From Pararoseomonas baculiformis (lineage in GTDB: Bacteria > Pseudomonadota > Alphaproteobacteria > Acetobacterales > Acetobacteraceae), in contig NZ_JAGIZB010000010.1 in the NCBI RefSeq assembly GCF_017813395.1, positions 62,001 through 126,000 of the forward strand: DNA of 64,000 bases, in the 5' to 3' direction. Of this stretch, positions 8,686 to 17,226 are shown piece after piece. Each line of letters starts with the position of its first letter. Position 1 is the stretch's first letter. The translations under genes were made by a program, and so were the position numbers. The notes below the pieces were generated by a model. The model made no database searches, was not told the origin of the DNA, and worked only from the letters and a program-made list of their open reading frames with translations.

Positions 8686-9204
8686 ATGACCGCAACTGGA
8701 TGTGTTGCCCTGCGGGACTGGCGGGATGAGGACAGGGCCGCTTTCGCCGCGATGAACGCCGATCCGGCGGTGATGCGCCACTTCCCCGCCACCCTGTCCC
8801 GCGCGGAATCCGACGCCTTGATGGACCGGCTGCGGGCCCATGCGGCGGAACACGGCTTCACCTTCTGGGCCGTGGAGGTGGCGGGCGAACTGGCCGGGAT
8901 GTGCGGCCTCCTCAGGGTCGGCTTCGAGGCCAGCTTTACCCCGGCGGTGGAGATCGGCTGGCGCTTCCGCCCCGCCTTCCAGGGCCGAGGCCTCGCCACC
9001 GAGGCGGCCCGCCTCGCCCTGGCACGCGGCTTCGGCGAGCTGGGGCTGGACCGCATCGTCTCCTTCACCACCATGGAGAATGAGCGGTCCTGGCGCCTCA
9101 TGGAGCGGCTTGGGATGCGCCGCTCCAGCTTCTTCGACCATCCCCGCGTGCCGCCGGGCCACCGCCTCCGGCACCATGTCTGGTACGCGCTCGACCGCGG
9201 GTAG
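8686..9204 (+). CDS. GNAT family N-acetyltransferase (RimJ/RimL-like)
   Basis: The protein has 172 residues. It follows the Acetyltransf_3 pattern: LRDWRDEDRAAFAAMNADPAVMRHFPATL at the start, then the acetyl-CoA-binding motif A (RPAFQGRGLATEAARLAL, about residues 92-109) and the downstream FTTMENERSWRLMERLGM segment. Such enzymes acetylate N-termini or small amines; the target is unknown. ATG 8686 has a strong purine-rich ribosome site (GGAAGGGGAGGGGG). It converges on the chemoreceptor gene with 9 bases between stops. Confidence 0.85.
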   Translation: MTATGCVALRDWRDEDRAAFAAMNADPAVMRHFPATLSRAESDALMDRLRAHAAEHGFTFWAVEVAGELAGMCGLLRVGFEASFTPAVEIGWRFRPAFQGRGLATEAARLALARGFGELGLDRIVSFTTMENERSWRLMERLGMRRSSFFDHPRVPPGHRLRHHVWYALDRG

Positions 9205-9213
9205 AAGGCTGTC

Positions 9214-10692
9214 CTAGCGCACCAGCACCTGCGCCGCCTCCTTCGTCTTCGCCACGGCGCCCGAGGCCTGCTCCACCGCCATCGCGATCTGGCCGACGCT
9301 GGCCGAGACGGTGCGCACGGCGGCCGAGGCGCTGGCCATGCTGGCGGACATGCTCTGCGTGACCGCCGTCTGCTCCTCCACCGCCGCCGCGGTGACGGCG
9401 ACATGCTCGCGCACGGAATCCACCGCCTCCCGGATCGCAGAGAGCGAGCCGGCGACGGCGCCCGATGTCGCCTGGATGCCCTCGATCTCGCGGGCGATCT
9501 GCTCCGTGGCGGCGGCGGTCTGGCTGGCCAGGTTCTTCACCTCCGCCGCCACCACGGCGAAGCCCTTTCCGGCTTCCCCGGCGCGTGCCGCCTCGATCGT
9601 GGCGTTCAGCGCCAGCAGGTTCACCTGCCCCGCGATGTTCTGGATGAGGCTGACGACGCCGCTCATCGCCTGGGCGGCGGCCATCAGCTTCGCCGTGCTC
9701 TCCTCCCCCGCATTGGCCTGGCCCGAGGCATTCTCGGTCGCGACCCGGGATTCCGCCATGTTCCGTGCGATCTCCCCGATCGAAGATGCCAGCTCCTCCG
9801 CGCTCGCGGCCAGGGTCTGCACGCCGCTCGCCATGTCATCCGCCGCGCGGGTGGCCGAGGATGCCTCGGTGGTGGAGAGCGTCATTGCGCCTTCCACCTC
9901 CTGGAAGTTCACGTCGATCAACGCCTTCAGGTTCGCGAGGAGCCTCACCTCGGCCGTGACGTCGCTCGCGATCTTCACCACCTTCGAGACGTGCCCCTGC
10001 GGGTCCAGGAGCGGGCTGTAGGAGCCCTCGATCCAGACGGGGCTGCCATCCTTCGCCACGCGGCGGAACTGCGCGGCCTGGTGCTCGCCTGCCTTCAGCC
10101 CTTCCCAGAACTGCGCATATTCGGCGCTGCCGCGCATGCCGGGTTCGACGAAGATGCTGTGGTGCTGCCCACGCACTTCGTCGAGCGTGTAGCCCATGCT
10201 GTTCAGGAAGTTCTCGTTGGCATCCAGCACCACGCCCTCGGGCGTGAACTGCACCACGGCCTGGGAACGGCTGACGGCGGCCACCTGCGCCGCGTAATCG
10301 AGGTTGAGCAGCCGTTCCTTCGCATCCGCCCATTCCACGACGAAGCCGAGGCGGGTGGTGCCGCGCATGAGCGGGCAGACCCGCAGGTCGAAGCTGCGGC
10401 TGCCGACGCGGATGGTGGCCTCATGCGGCCGCGTGATGCGGGCGAGAAGCTGCCGTTGGTGGACGGGGTTCCGGTGGAACACATCGATGTTGCTGCCGAT
10501 CAGCCGGTCCGCGCTGAAGCGCGGCAGGTCCTGTTTCAGCTCCGGCTCCGCCTCCCGCATCAGCGCCATGACGGAAGGGTTCATGTAGATGATCGTCAGG
10601 TCGCTGTCGGCGATCATCACATTCGTCCGCAACGCATCCAGCGCCGCCACGCGAAGAGCGGTGGCGCTTTCGGCTCGGAAGCTGCCGAACAT
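9214..10692 (-). CDS. Soluble PAS-containing methyl-accepting chemotaxis protein
   Basis: The protein has 492 residues and no membrane segment, so it is a cytoplasmic chemoreceptor. Two PAS domains (about 15-120 and 140-255) precede the signalling domain; the second has the classic [25 protein letters not shown]. The hairpin tip of the MCP domain is intact: [20 protein letters not shown], followed by [20 protein letters not shown]. The N-terminal PAS ([17 protein letters not shown]) resembles sensors of redox or energy state. It should form trimers of dimers and feed CheA/CheW, none of which are in this window. Confidence 0.93.
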   Translation of the reverse strand: MFGSFRAESATALRVAALDALRTNVMIADSDLTIIYMNPSVMALMREAEPELKQDLPRFSADRLIGSNIDVFHRNPVHQRQLLARITRPHEATIRVGSRSFDLRVCPLMRGTTRLGFVVEWADAKERLLNLDYAAQVAAVSRSQAVVQFTPEGVVLDANENFLNSMGYTLDEVRGQHHSIFVEPGMRGSAEYAQFWEGLKAGEHQAAQFRRVAKDGSPVWIEGSYSPLLDPQGHVSKVVKIASDVTAEVRLLANLKALIDVNFQEVEGAMTLSTTEASSATRAADDMASGVQTLAASAEELASSIGEIARNMAESRVATENASGQANAGEESTAKLMAAAQAMSGVVSLIQNIAGQVNLLALNATIEAARAGEAGKGFAVVAAEVKNLASQTAAATEQIAREIEGIQATSGAVAGSLSAIREAVDSVREHVAVTAAAVEEQTAVTQSMSASMASASAAVRTVSASVGQIAMAVEQASGAVAKTKEAAQVLVR

Positions 10693-10765
10693 CTCGCGGG
10701 CTCCATCCTGGCTGTTCCCGCGCTCACGCTAGGCGGAGCCCCATGAAGGAAGGGTAAGCGCGGCT

Positions 10766-11986
10766 TCAGCCGAAGGGGCTGACATCCAGGGCGGCCAGGG
10801 CGGCCCAGGCATTCGCGGCCAGATGGCCTCGCGCCGGATAGAGGAAATCCGCCATGCCCGGCCGCAGCCCGGTGCCCAGCCCGGTGGTGAGCCAGGGAAT
10901 GCTTGCCGCCGCGATCCAGCCATCCGGGCGGCGGTGCCGGGCGATGGTGTTGGCGAAGCGCGCCGCCAGGGCACCGCGCCCCAACCGCCGCAGCAGCAAG
11001 GCCGCCTGCGCCGTGCCCTCCATCCAGATGCCGTCCCGGTCGTCGTTGAAATCGAGCCCCTGCATCTCAGCGGGAGGCGCGCCGGACGGGAGCCCGTGCC
11101 GTGACAGCACCCAGTCCAGCGCCCGCTCCAGCCCTTGGCCGGGCCAGGCCAGGGCCGGCCAGAGATTGGCGTCCAGTGCGCTGCCCCGGTTCACCGCGCC
11201 ATCCGGCGCCAGCCCCATGGCGAAGCGGCCCTCCGCCTCCATCCACATGGAGCGCACGAAGCCTGCCGCATGGGCTGCCGCGTCGCCGCGCCCCAGCCGC
11301 CCGAAGGCCACCGCCAGATCGAGGTTCTGCTCGGTGCTTACCCATGGAAGCGCATCGGGGGCGGGTTCATGGCCGATGGTGCCGCCCCGGAAGCCCCTGG
11401 GGCCGCGAAGCCTTTCCAGCCAATCCGCCGCCCGTCCGGCCGCGTGGCGGAAGGGCGGGTCCCCCAGCGCGGTCCAGAGCAGCATGGCGAAGGCGATGGG
11501 CCCGGCGGCGCTGCCGGCCTGGTAGCCATCCTCCAGCCACTGGCCGCGCGCCGCATCCCACCATCCCGGCGGGCGGATGCTGCGCGGCGCCTCGGCGAAG
11601 ACGCGCCCGGCGGGATAGGCGTTCCGCAGCCGCCCGTCCTGCCAATGGCGATCCTGCTCCTGGGCCAGACGCAGCGCCTCGGCGATCCGCAAGGCCAGGC
11701 CGCGCTCCCCACCCGCCAGCAGGGCCAGGCCGGCCAGGGCGTTGTCATAGGTGAAGGCAACTTCGGCATGGACCCGGTCGAAATCCTCCCGTCCTTCGGT
11801 GGTGAAGGATTTCAGCAGCGCCGGCCCGTCCGCCGCGGCGGCCGCGTGCCGGATGGGCGCCAGCGCATCCGCCGCCAGCCCGGCCCAGCCCGGTTCCGCA
11901 CCTGCCGGGCGGGCAAGGAGAAGCGGCACCGCCAGGGCTGCGCGGCGGGGAAGGGATCGGCGTTCGCTGGCGCTCATGCCCTGCAT
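10766..11986 (-). CDS. Exported six-hairpin (alpha/alpha-toroid) like protein, function unknown
   Basis: The protein has 406 residues. An Arg-rich N-terminus followed by a hydrophobic run ending PAGAEP looks like an export signal, possibly Tat type (RRAALAVPLLL). The rest is a repeating pattern of paired helices with aromatic and acidic residues between them (FTYDNALAGLALL, WLEDGYQAGSAAGPIAFAMLLWTAL, DANLWPALAW, GIWMEGTAQAALLLRRLG), as in six-hairpin glycosidase-like toroids. I do not recognise a specific glycosidase family and cannot place catalytic residues. ATG 11986 or 11977 are both possible starts; neither has a good ribosome site. No operon partner. Confidence 0.6.
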   Translation of the reverse strand: MQGMSASERRSLPRRAALAVPLLLARPAGAEPGWAGLAADALAPIRHAAAAADGPALLKSFTTEGREDFDRVHAEVAFTYDNALAGLALLAGGERGLALRIAEALRLAQEQDRHWQDGRLRNAYPAGRVFAEAPRSIRPPGWWDAARGQWLEDGYQAGSAAGPIAFAMLLWTALGDPPFRHAAGRAADWLERLRGPRGFRGGTIGHEPAPDALPWVSTEQNLDLAVAFGRLGRGDAAAHAAGFVRSMWMEAEGRFAMGLAPDGAVNRGSALDANLWPALAWPGQGLERALDWVLSRHGLPSGAPPAEMQGLDFNDDRDGIWMEGTAQAALLLRRLGRGALAARFANTIARHRRPDGWIAAASIPWLTTGLGTGLRPGMADFLYPARGHLAANAWAALAALDVSPFG

Positions 11987-12060
11987 CTAGCGCCGTGCCC
12001 CGCCAGGGCGAGAGAGCGGCCCTATGAAAAACCGGCAATCGGCGCGATATCCAAGGCGCA

Positions 12061-12576
12061 ATGCAGCAGGGGATCGCCGTGATGGAGCCGAGCCGCCAGG
12101 AGTTCCGCGATGCCATGGCGCGGCTCGGTGCTGCCGTCACGATCGTCACCACGGATGGCCCGGCCGGGCGCGTCGGGATCACTGCCAGCGCGGTCTGCAG
12201 CGTGACGGACTCGCCCCCCACGCTCCTGGTCTGCATGAACCGCAACAGCAGCCTGAACCCGGCGGTTCAGGCGAATGGCGTGCTCTGCGTCAATGTCCTG
12301 CCCGGGGATGCGCAGGAGCTCTCCAACCTATTCGCCGGCTTCACCGGGGCGGACCAGGTGGCCCGCTTCGCCTTCGGCAACTGGTCCAGCCTCGTCACCG
12401 GCGCCCCGGCGCTGGAGGAAGCGGTGGCCGCCATCGATTGCGGGGTCGAGGAGGTCGTGGAAAAGGGCACGCACAGCGTCGTCTTCGCCCAGGTGCGGGC
12501 GATCCGCCTCGGTGCCCAGAGGCCGGCGCTGATCTGGTTTTCTCGCAACTACCACCCTGTCGGCCTGCCGGGTTAG
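12061..12576 (+). CDS. Flavin reductase family protein (HpaC-like)
   Basis: The protein has 171 residues. It has the flavin-reductase-like split beta-barrel pattern: FRDAMARLGAAVTIVTTDGPAGRVGITASAVCSVTDSPP, then LLVCMNRNSSLNPAV and NVLPGDAQELSNLF. Family members use NAD(P)H to reduce FMN or FAD for a partner monooxygenase such as HpaB. No monooxygenase is adjacent, so the partner is unknown. In-frame ATG 12082 (seven codons downstream, behind CAGGGG) is an equally plausible start. Confidence 0.85.
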   Translation: MQQGIAVMEPSRQEFRDAMARLGAAVTIVTTDGPAGRVGITASAVCSVTDSPPTLLVCMNRNSSLNPAVQANGVLCVNVLPGDAQELSNLFAGFTGADQVARFAFGNWSSLVTGAPALEEAVAAIDCGVEEVVEKGTHSVVFAQVRAIRLGAQRPALIWFSRNYHPVGLPG

Positions 12577-12610
12577 GCGGGCGGCTTTTCGTGTTCTGAC
12601 AATGCGGTTC

Positions 12611-12847
12611 CCGGAGAGGGCTCTGCCCTCTCCGGACCTCACCCGCCAAGGGCCTGAGGCCCTTGGAACCCCATCTGGCTGCCGCGGATGCGATGCAAGC
12701 AGGGGTTTCTGAGCCCTTATCCTGCCCTTGCAGTCGCCTCCGGTCATCGACCGGAGGCGCACCGCCAGCCGAACCGCTCCAAACTGCCAAAAGAAGATGA
12801 TGGTGAGGGGTCCGGGGAGAGGAAGAATTCCTTCTTCCTCTCCCCGG
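12611..12847. repeat. Cluster of four perfect stem-loops (REP-like) in an intergenic region
   Basis: The 405-base stretch between the flavin reductase and the small ORF has no convincing larger gene. It holds four perfect inverted repeats: 12611-12621/12625-12635 (11 bp), 12646-12654/12658-12666 (9 bp), 12736-12745/12749-12758 (10 bp) and 12812-12827/12832-12847 (16 bp). The first two flank a CTC-ACC-CGC spacer, resembling GC-rich intergenic repeats that recur in Rhodospirillales genomes. Their roles could be transcription end, mRNA stability or a mobile REP-type repeat. Only one copy is seen in this window. Confidence 0.6.
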
Positions 12848-12900
12848 GACAGACCACCGCCAAAGGATGAGGGCGAAGGCGCGGAGGTCAGGAAACGCAG

Positions 12901-12930
12901 AAGGCCCCGGCGGTGTCCCGCCGGGGCCTT
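12901..12930 (-). terminator. Terminator of the liv operon
   Basis: A perfect 13-bp GC-rich stem (12901-12913 and 12918-12930, 4-base loop) ends in AAGGCC...GGCCTT. It lies downstream of the binding-protein gene and the small ORF on the minus strand, where it would end the transcript. Confidence 0.7.
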
Positions 12931-12981
12931 CCCATCGCGCGGCCGGTTCGCGGCCCGCGTCACCTGGTGACCCGTGCGGGT

Positions 12982-13041
12982 TCAGCCCTGCACGGTGATC
13001 CGAGTGGCGGCCACGAGGACCTGGTTGATGCGATGAGACAC
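12982..13041 (-). CDS. Candidate 19-codon small ORF with an extreme Shine-Dalgarno
   Basis: Behind the liv binding-protein gene the minus strand carries AAAGGAGGTGATCC, a ribosome site complementary to the last 14 bases of 16S rRNA, then GTG at 13041 and an open frame of 19 codons to a TGA at 12982. The peptide would read V/M-SHRINQVLVAATRITVQG: basic, with a small amphipathic middle. An in-frame ATG at 13059 would add six residues but sits on the ribosome site itself. The frame lies between the stop at 13101 and the terminator at 12901-12930, so it would be the last cistron of the operon. No function known to me. Confidence 0.45.
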   Translation of the reverse strand: MSHRINQVLVAATRITVQG

Positions 13042-13100
13042 CGGATCACCTCCTTTCATGTTGTTGACGTGAACGGAGATGGGAAAGCGTCTCCGCGTCT

Positions 13101-14225
13101 TCAAGACATCTCGGCGTAGCTGCCGTTCTTCCAGACATAGAAGACGTAGTCAGGCACGGTCACGTCGCCCTTGCGGTCGAAGCTGATCGGGCCGAGCACG
13201 GTCTGCCAGGGGCCGGAGGACTTCATCGTCTCGGCGACGCGGCGCGGATCCACCGAATTCGCCTTCTTCGCCGCCTCGGCCCAGATCTGGGTGGCGGCAT
13301 AGGTGTAGAGAACGAAGCCCTCGGGGTTCACGTTGCGGGCGCGGAAGCGCTCCACCACCTCGGCCGCGGTCGGGCGCTTGCGCGGGTCGGAGGAGAAGGT
13401 CATCAGCGTGCCTTCCCCGGCGGCGCCGCTGATCTGCCAGAACTCGTTCGTCATCAGCGCATCGCCGCCGATGAGCGTGACATTCATCCCCTGCTCCTTG
13501 GCCTGGCGAACGATCAGCCCGGCCTCGGTGTGGTAGCCGCCGACATAGATGACATCGATGTTGCCGGCCTTCAGGCGGGAAACGATGGCGTTGTAGTCAC
13601 GCTCCCCCGGGGTATAGGCGGCGTAGATCTCCTCGTTCAGCCCGGCCGCGTTCATCGCCTTCTTCGTCTCGTCCGCCAGACCCTTGCCATAGGCGGAGTT
13701 GTCGTGAAGCACGGCGACGCGCTTCCCCTTGTAGGTATCGGCAATGTACTTGCCGGCGATGGCGCCCTGCTGGTCGTCGCGCCCGCAGGTGCGGAAGGTG
13801 TTCCAGCCGCCCTGGTCGGTATAGGCGGGGTTGGTGGAGGCGGGGCTGATCTGCAGCACGCCTTCCTCCAGATAGACCTTGCTGGCGGGGATGGAGGAGC
13901 CGGAGCAGTAATGCCCGATCACCACCCGAACCTGCCGGCCCGAGAGCTGGTTGGCGACCGAGACGGCCTGGCGCGGGTCGCAGGCATCATCGCCCGTCTC
14001 CAGCACGATCTGCTGGCCGAGCACGCCGCCGGCGGCGTTGATGTCGGTCACGGCCTGGCTGGCGCCCTCGCGCATCTGGGCACCGAAGGTGGCGTTGGCG
14101 CCGGTGAGCGGCCCGGCCATGCCGATGCGGATCGGGCCGCGCGCCTGGGCGCGGGCGCCCCCGGCGGCAAGGATCGCGGGGCCCGCGATGGTGGCCCCCA
14201 GGAGAGTGCGACGCTGCATGGTCAT
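13101..14225 (-). CDS. Branched-chain amino-acid type ABC transporter substrate-binding protein
   Basis: The protein has 374 residues. An N-terminal signal (MQRRTLLGATIAGPAILAAGGARAQA, Tat-like RRTLLG) targets it to the periplasm. The mature part is a Peripla_BP_6/LivK-type fold: IRIGMAGPLTGANATFGAQMREGASQAVTDINAAGGVLG, then ISPASTNPAYTD and the hinge GDALMTNEFW. It delivers its ligand to the LivHMGF complex encoded upstream on the same strand. The ligand could be branched-chain amino acids, amides, urea or aromatic acids; sequence alone does not decide. The gene starts 60 bases after livF ends. Confidence 0.9.
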   Translation of the reverse strand: MTMQRRTLLGATIAGPAILAAGGARAQARGPIRIGMAGPLTGANATFGAQMREGASQAVTDINAAGGVLGQQIVLETGDDACDPRQAVSVANQLSGRQVRVVIGHYCSGSSIPASKVYLEEGVLQISPASTNPAYTDQGGWNTFRTCGRDDQQGAIAGKYIADTYKGKRVAVLHDNSAYGKGLADETKKAMNAAGLNEEIYAAYTPGERDYNAIVSRLKAGNIDVIYVGGYHTEAGLIVRQAKEQGMNVTLIGGDALMTNEFWQISGAAGEGTLMTFSSDPRKRPTAAEVVERFRARNVNPEGFVLYTYAATQIWAEAAKKANSVDPRRVAETMKSSGPWQTVLGPISFDRKGDVTVPDYVFYVWKNGSYAEMS

Positions 14226-14285
14226 CTTGGTGAAGCCTCCGTTGGAACGGTTGGATGAGAGCCTAGAACCGCGCTGCTCCAGGCT

Positions 14286-14999
14286 TCAATGGGTTCCGAG
14301 ATAGGCGTCCCGGATCTCCGGCCGGGCCAGCAGCTCCGCCCCCGTGCCCTGGAGCGTGGTGCGGCCGGTGACGAGGACATAGCCGCGATGGGCGAGGCGC
14401 AGCGCCTGGTTGGCGTTCTGCTCCACCAGCAGCACGGTCAGCCCCGTCTCGGCGTTCAGCGTGCGGATGGCGGAGAAGATCTGCCGCACCACGAGTGGCG
14501 CGAGGCCGAGCGAGGGTTCGTCCAGCAGCAGCAGCCGGGGGCGGGACATCAGGGCGCGGGCGATGGCGAGCATCTGCTGCTCCCCGCCCGAAAGCGTGCC
14601 GCCGCGCTGCGCCTCGCGTTCCTTGAGGCGCGGGAAGAGGGTGAAGGCCTGCTCCAGCCCCGGCGCGGGATCGACGCCGAAGGATTGCGCCCCCATCAGC
14701 AGGTTCTCGCGCACGGTCATGCGCGGAAAGATGCGGCGGCCTTCCGGTGACTGCGCGATGCCGGCACGCGCGATCTCGTGCATGGGCAGGCCCGTGATGT
14801 CCCGCCCCTCGAAGGTGATGCGTCCCTGGCGCGCGCGCGGGCTGCCGAAGATGGTCATCAGCAGGGTGGACTTTCCGGCGCCGTTCGCGCCGATCAGCGT
14901 CACGATCTCGCCCTGGTCCACATGGATGGAAACGCCCTTCAGCGCCTCCACCGCGCCATAGGCGGCGGTGACGCCCTCCATCCGCAGCATCGCGCTCAT
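14286..14999 (-). CDS. livF: ABC transporter ATPase, LivF type
   Basis: The protein has 237 residues. It has Walker A GANGAGKST (about residues 35-43), the signature LSGGEQQMLAIARAL, Walker B LLLLDEPSLGLAP and the switch His in LLVEQNANQAL. Short length and the VTAAYGAVEALKGVSIHVDQGEIVTLIG start mark it as LivF rather than LivG. It pairs with LivG to drive uptake of a branched-chain amino-acid-like ligand. Its ATG overlaps the livG stop by 4 bases. Confidence 0.93.
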   Translation of the reverse strand: MSAMLRMEGVTAAYGAVEALKGVSIHVDQGEIVTLIGANGAGKSTLLMTIFGSPRARQGRITFEGRDITGLPMHEIARAGIAQSPEGRRIFPRMTVRENLLMGAQSFGVDPAPGLEQAFTLFPRLKEREAQRGGTLSGGEQQMLAIARALMSRPRLLLLDEPSLGLAPLVVRQIFSAIRTLNAETGLTVLLVEQNANQALRLAHRGYVLVTGRTTLQGTGAELLARPEIRDAYLGTH

Positions 15000-15820
15000 G
15001 CCGCACCCTCCGCCGGGGCGGGGGCCTCGTCCTCGTCTCCCTCGCCGAGATAGGCGGCGATCACCTTTTCATCGGCGCGGATCTGGGCGGGGGTGCCGTC
15101 GGCGATCTTCTTGCCATGGTCCAGCACCACGATGTGGTCGGAAATTCGCATCACCACGCCCATGTCGTGCTCGATCAGCAGGATGGAGCAGCCGCGGCCG
15201 CGGATCAGGCGGATCAGCTCGGCCAGCTCCTCGGATTCGCGGGGGTTGAGGCCGGCTGCCGGCTCGTCCAGGCAGAGCAGGACGGGATCGGTGCACATGG
15301 CCCGCGCGATCTCCAGCCGCCGCTGCGCGCCATAGGGCAGGCTGCCGGCCGCGTCATCCGCGCGGTCCATCAGCCGTGTCGCCTCCAGCCAGTGCTTCGC
15401 GCGCTCCACCGCCTCGCGCTCGGCGGCGCGGTAGCGGCCCAGGCCGAGCACGGCGGCAATGCCGAAGCCGGTGGCCGCCTGCAGCCGGTTGTGCTGCGCG
15501 ACCAGCAGGTTCTCCAGCACCGTCATGCCGGGGAAGAGGCGGATGTTCTGGAAGGTGCGGGCCACGCCCGCCTGAGCGATCCGGTGGCCCGGCGTGTTGT
15601 GCAGCGCCCGCTGGCCGTCCCGGCCATTCAGCAGTATCTCGCCGGCGCTCGGCGTGTAGAAGCCGGTGATGAGGTTGAACACTGTGGTCTTGCCGGCGCC
15701 ATTGGGGCCGATCACCGCGGTGATGTCGCCCTGCGCGGCCTCGAAGGAAACCTGGTTCACGGCGGTCAGGCCGCCGAAGCGCATGACCAGCTCCCGCACC
15801 TGGAGGATGGGCGCGCTCAT
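14996..15820 (-). CDS. livG: ABC transporter ATPase, LivG type
   Basis: The protein has 274 residues. It has Walker A GPNGAGKTT (about residues 37-45), the LivG-specific QNIRLFPGMTVLENLLVAQH loop, signature LPYGAQRRLEIARAM, Walker B LLCLDEPAAGLNP and LLIEHDMGVVM. It ends in an acidic Ala/Pro tail. ATG 15820 starts the conserved region (LQVRELVMRFGGLTAVNQVSF) and overlaps the livM stop by 4 bases, so translation is coupled. Confidence 0.93.
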   Translation of the reverse strand: MSAPILQVRELVMRFGGLTAVNQVSFEAAQGDITAVIGPNGAGKTTVFNLITGFYTPSAGEILLNGRDGQRALHNTPGHRIAQAGVARTFQNIRLFPGMTVLENLLVAQHNRLQAATGFGIAAVLGLGRYRAAEREAVERAKHWLEATRLMDRADDAAGSLPYGAQRRLEIARAMCTDPVLLCLDEPAAGLNPRESEELAELIRLIRGRGCSILLIEHDMGVVMRISDHIVVLDHGKKIADGTPAQIRADEKVIAAYLGEGDEDEAPAPAEGAA

Positions 15821-17226
15821 CCGTGGCCTTCTCCCACCAGGTCGCCGGATATGGCCCTCCGCTTGCCCAGGGAGATCGAGGGCGTGCGGGTGGAGACGAG
15901 GCCGCGCGGCCGCCAGACCATGATCACCACCATGGCCCCGCCGAAGACGAGCATCCGCCATTCCTCAAGGTCGCGGAACGCCTCGAACCCGCCGATCATC
16001 ACCAGGGCGGCGAGCGCCACCCCGAGCTGGCTGCCGAGGCCCCCGAGCACGACGATGGCGAGGATGATGGCGCTCTCGATGAAGGTGAAGCTCTCCGGGC
16101 TGATGAAGGCCTGGCGCGTGGCGAAGAAGGCACCGGCGAAGCCGCCGAACATCGCGCCGATGGCGAAGGCCGTCAGCTTCGTGTTGGTGACGTTGATGCC
16201 CAGCGCGCGGCAGGCGATCTCATCCTCGCGCAGGGCCTCCCATGCGCGGCCGAGGGGCTGGCGGCGCAGCCGGATGGTCACCCAGTTCGTCAGCAGCGCC
16301 AGCACGAGGATGAGGTAGTAGAGGAACATCACCCGGTGCGTCGGGGATGGTTCCAGCCCGAAGAAATCCGCGAAGGAGCCGGGCCCGCCACCCGCGCTGA
16401 AGGTCAGCCCGAAGAAGGAGGGGCGGGGAATGCCGGAGATGCCGTTCGGCCCACCCGTTAGCGACACCCAGTTGATGAGGACGACGCGGATGATCTCGCC
16501 GAAGGCCAGGGTGACGATGGCGAGGTAGTCGCCGCGCAGCCGGAGCACGGGGAAGCCGAGGAGCACGCCCCAGAAGGCTGCCATGATCCCCGCCAGCGGC
16601 AGGCACACCCAGAAGGACCAGCCGAAGCTGGTGGAGAGCAGCGCGTAGGAATAGGCGCCAACCGCGTAGAAGGCGACATAGCCGAGGTCGAGGAGCCCGG
16701 CGAGGCCGACCACGATGTTCAGCCCCCATCCCAGCATCACATAGGTCAGCACCAGGATGCCGAGATCCAGCCCGTAGCGCGTGGTGCCGGGCAGGACGGG
16801 GAAGGCGATGGCGAAGAGCAGGAGGACCGGCGCCACCAGGGTGCCGATGCGGAGCAGGAGGGCCGTGCGCTGCGCCGTTTGCGGCTTGCGCTCCGGCCGG
16901 AAGCTCTCCCAGAGATTCAGCGCCAGCCGCCCGGCGAAGACGAGGGCGACCAGGATGGCCACGTCCGCCCAGCGCGTGCGGATGATCAGCCCACCGCCCA
17001 TGGGCCCGACATCCGTGCGCAGCCCCACCAGCGGCACGAAAAGCCCGAGCGCGACAAGGGCCGCGATCCCGGCATCCCGCATGGCATGGGAAAGGGGCGG
17101 GCGGGCCCGGGGCGGCGCCGCGCCGCGGGGAATGCCGGTCAGTTCCCCCGGATCGGGCACGCCGTCGTCATTGTGCGGGCGCCCGCCCTCATGCGGCGTG
17201 CCGAGCGGCGAGGCGGCGCCGCTCAT
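15817..17226 (-). CDS. livM: ABC transporter permease, LivM type
   Basis: The protein has 469 residues. About eight to ten membrane helices follow a 45-residue hydrophilic Pro/Gly-rich leader; the family core runs from GLDLGILVLTYVMLGWGLNI to the C-terminus, with the EAA-like loop GRAWEALREDEIACRALGIN that contacts the ATPases. It is longer than a typical LivM (about 300-430) because of the leader. It forms the membrane channel with LivH. Start overlaps the livH stop by 4 bases. Confidence 0.92.
   Translation of the reverse strand: MSGAASPLGTPHEGGRPHNDDGVPDPGELTGIPRGAAPPRARPPLSHAMRDAGIAALVALGLFVPLVGLRTDVGPMGGGLIIRTRWADVAILVALVFAGRLALNLWESFRPERKPQTAQRTALLLRIGTLVAPVLLLFAIAFPVLPGTTRYGLDLGILVLTYVMLGWGLNIVVGLAGLLDLGYVAFYAVGAYSYALLSTSFGWSFWVCLPLAGIMAAFWGVLLGFPVLRLRGDYLAIVTLAFGEIIRVVLINWVSLTGGPNGISGIPRPSFFGLTFSAGGGPGSFADFFGLEPSPTHRVMFLYYLILVLALLTNWVTIRLRRQPLGRAWEALREDEIACRALGINVTNTKLTAFAIGAMFGGFAGAFFATRQAFISPESFTFIESAIILAIVVLGGLGSQLGVALAALVMIGGFEAFRDLEEWRMLVFGGAMVVIMVWRPRGLVSTRTPSISLGKRRAISGDLVGEGHG

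Noticed and set aside
13042-13056. Match to the 3' end of 16S rRNA on the plus strand
   Set aside because: Only about 15 bases match and no rRNA sequence precedes them. It is better explained as a strong Shine-Dalgarno on the minus strand.
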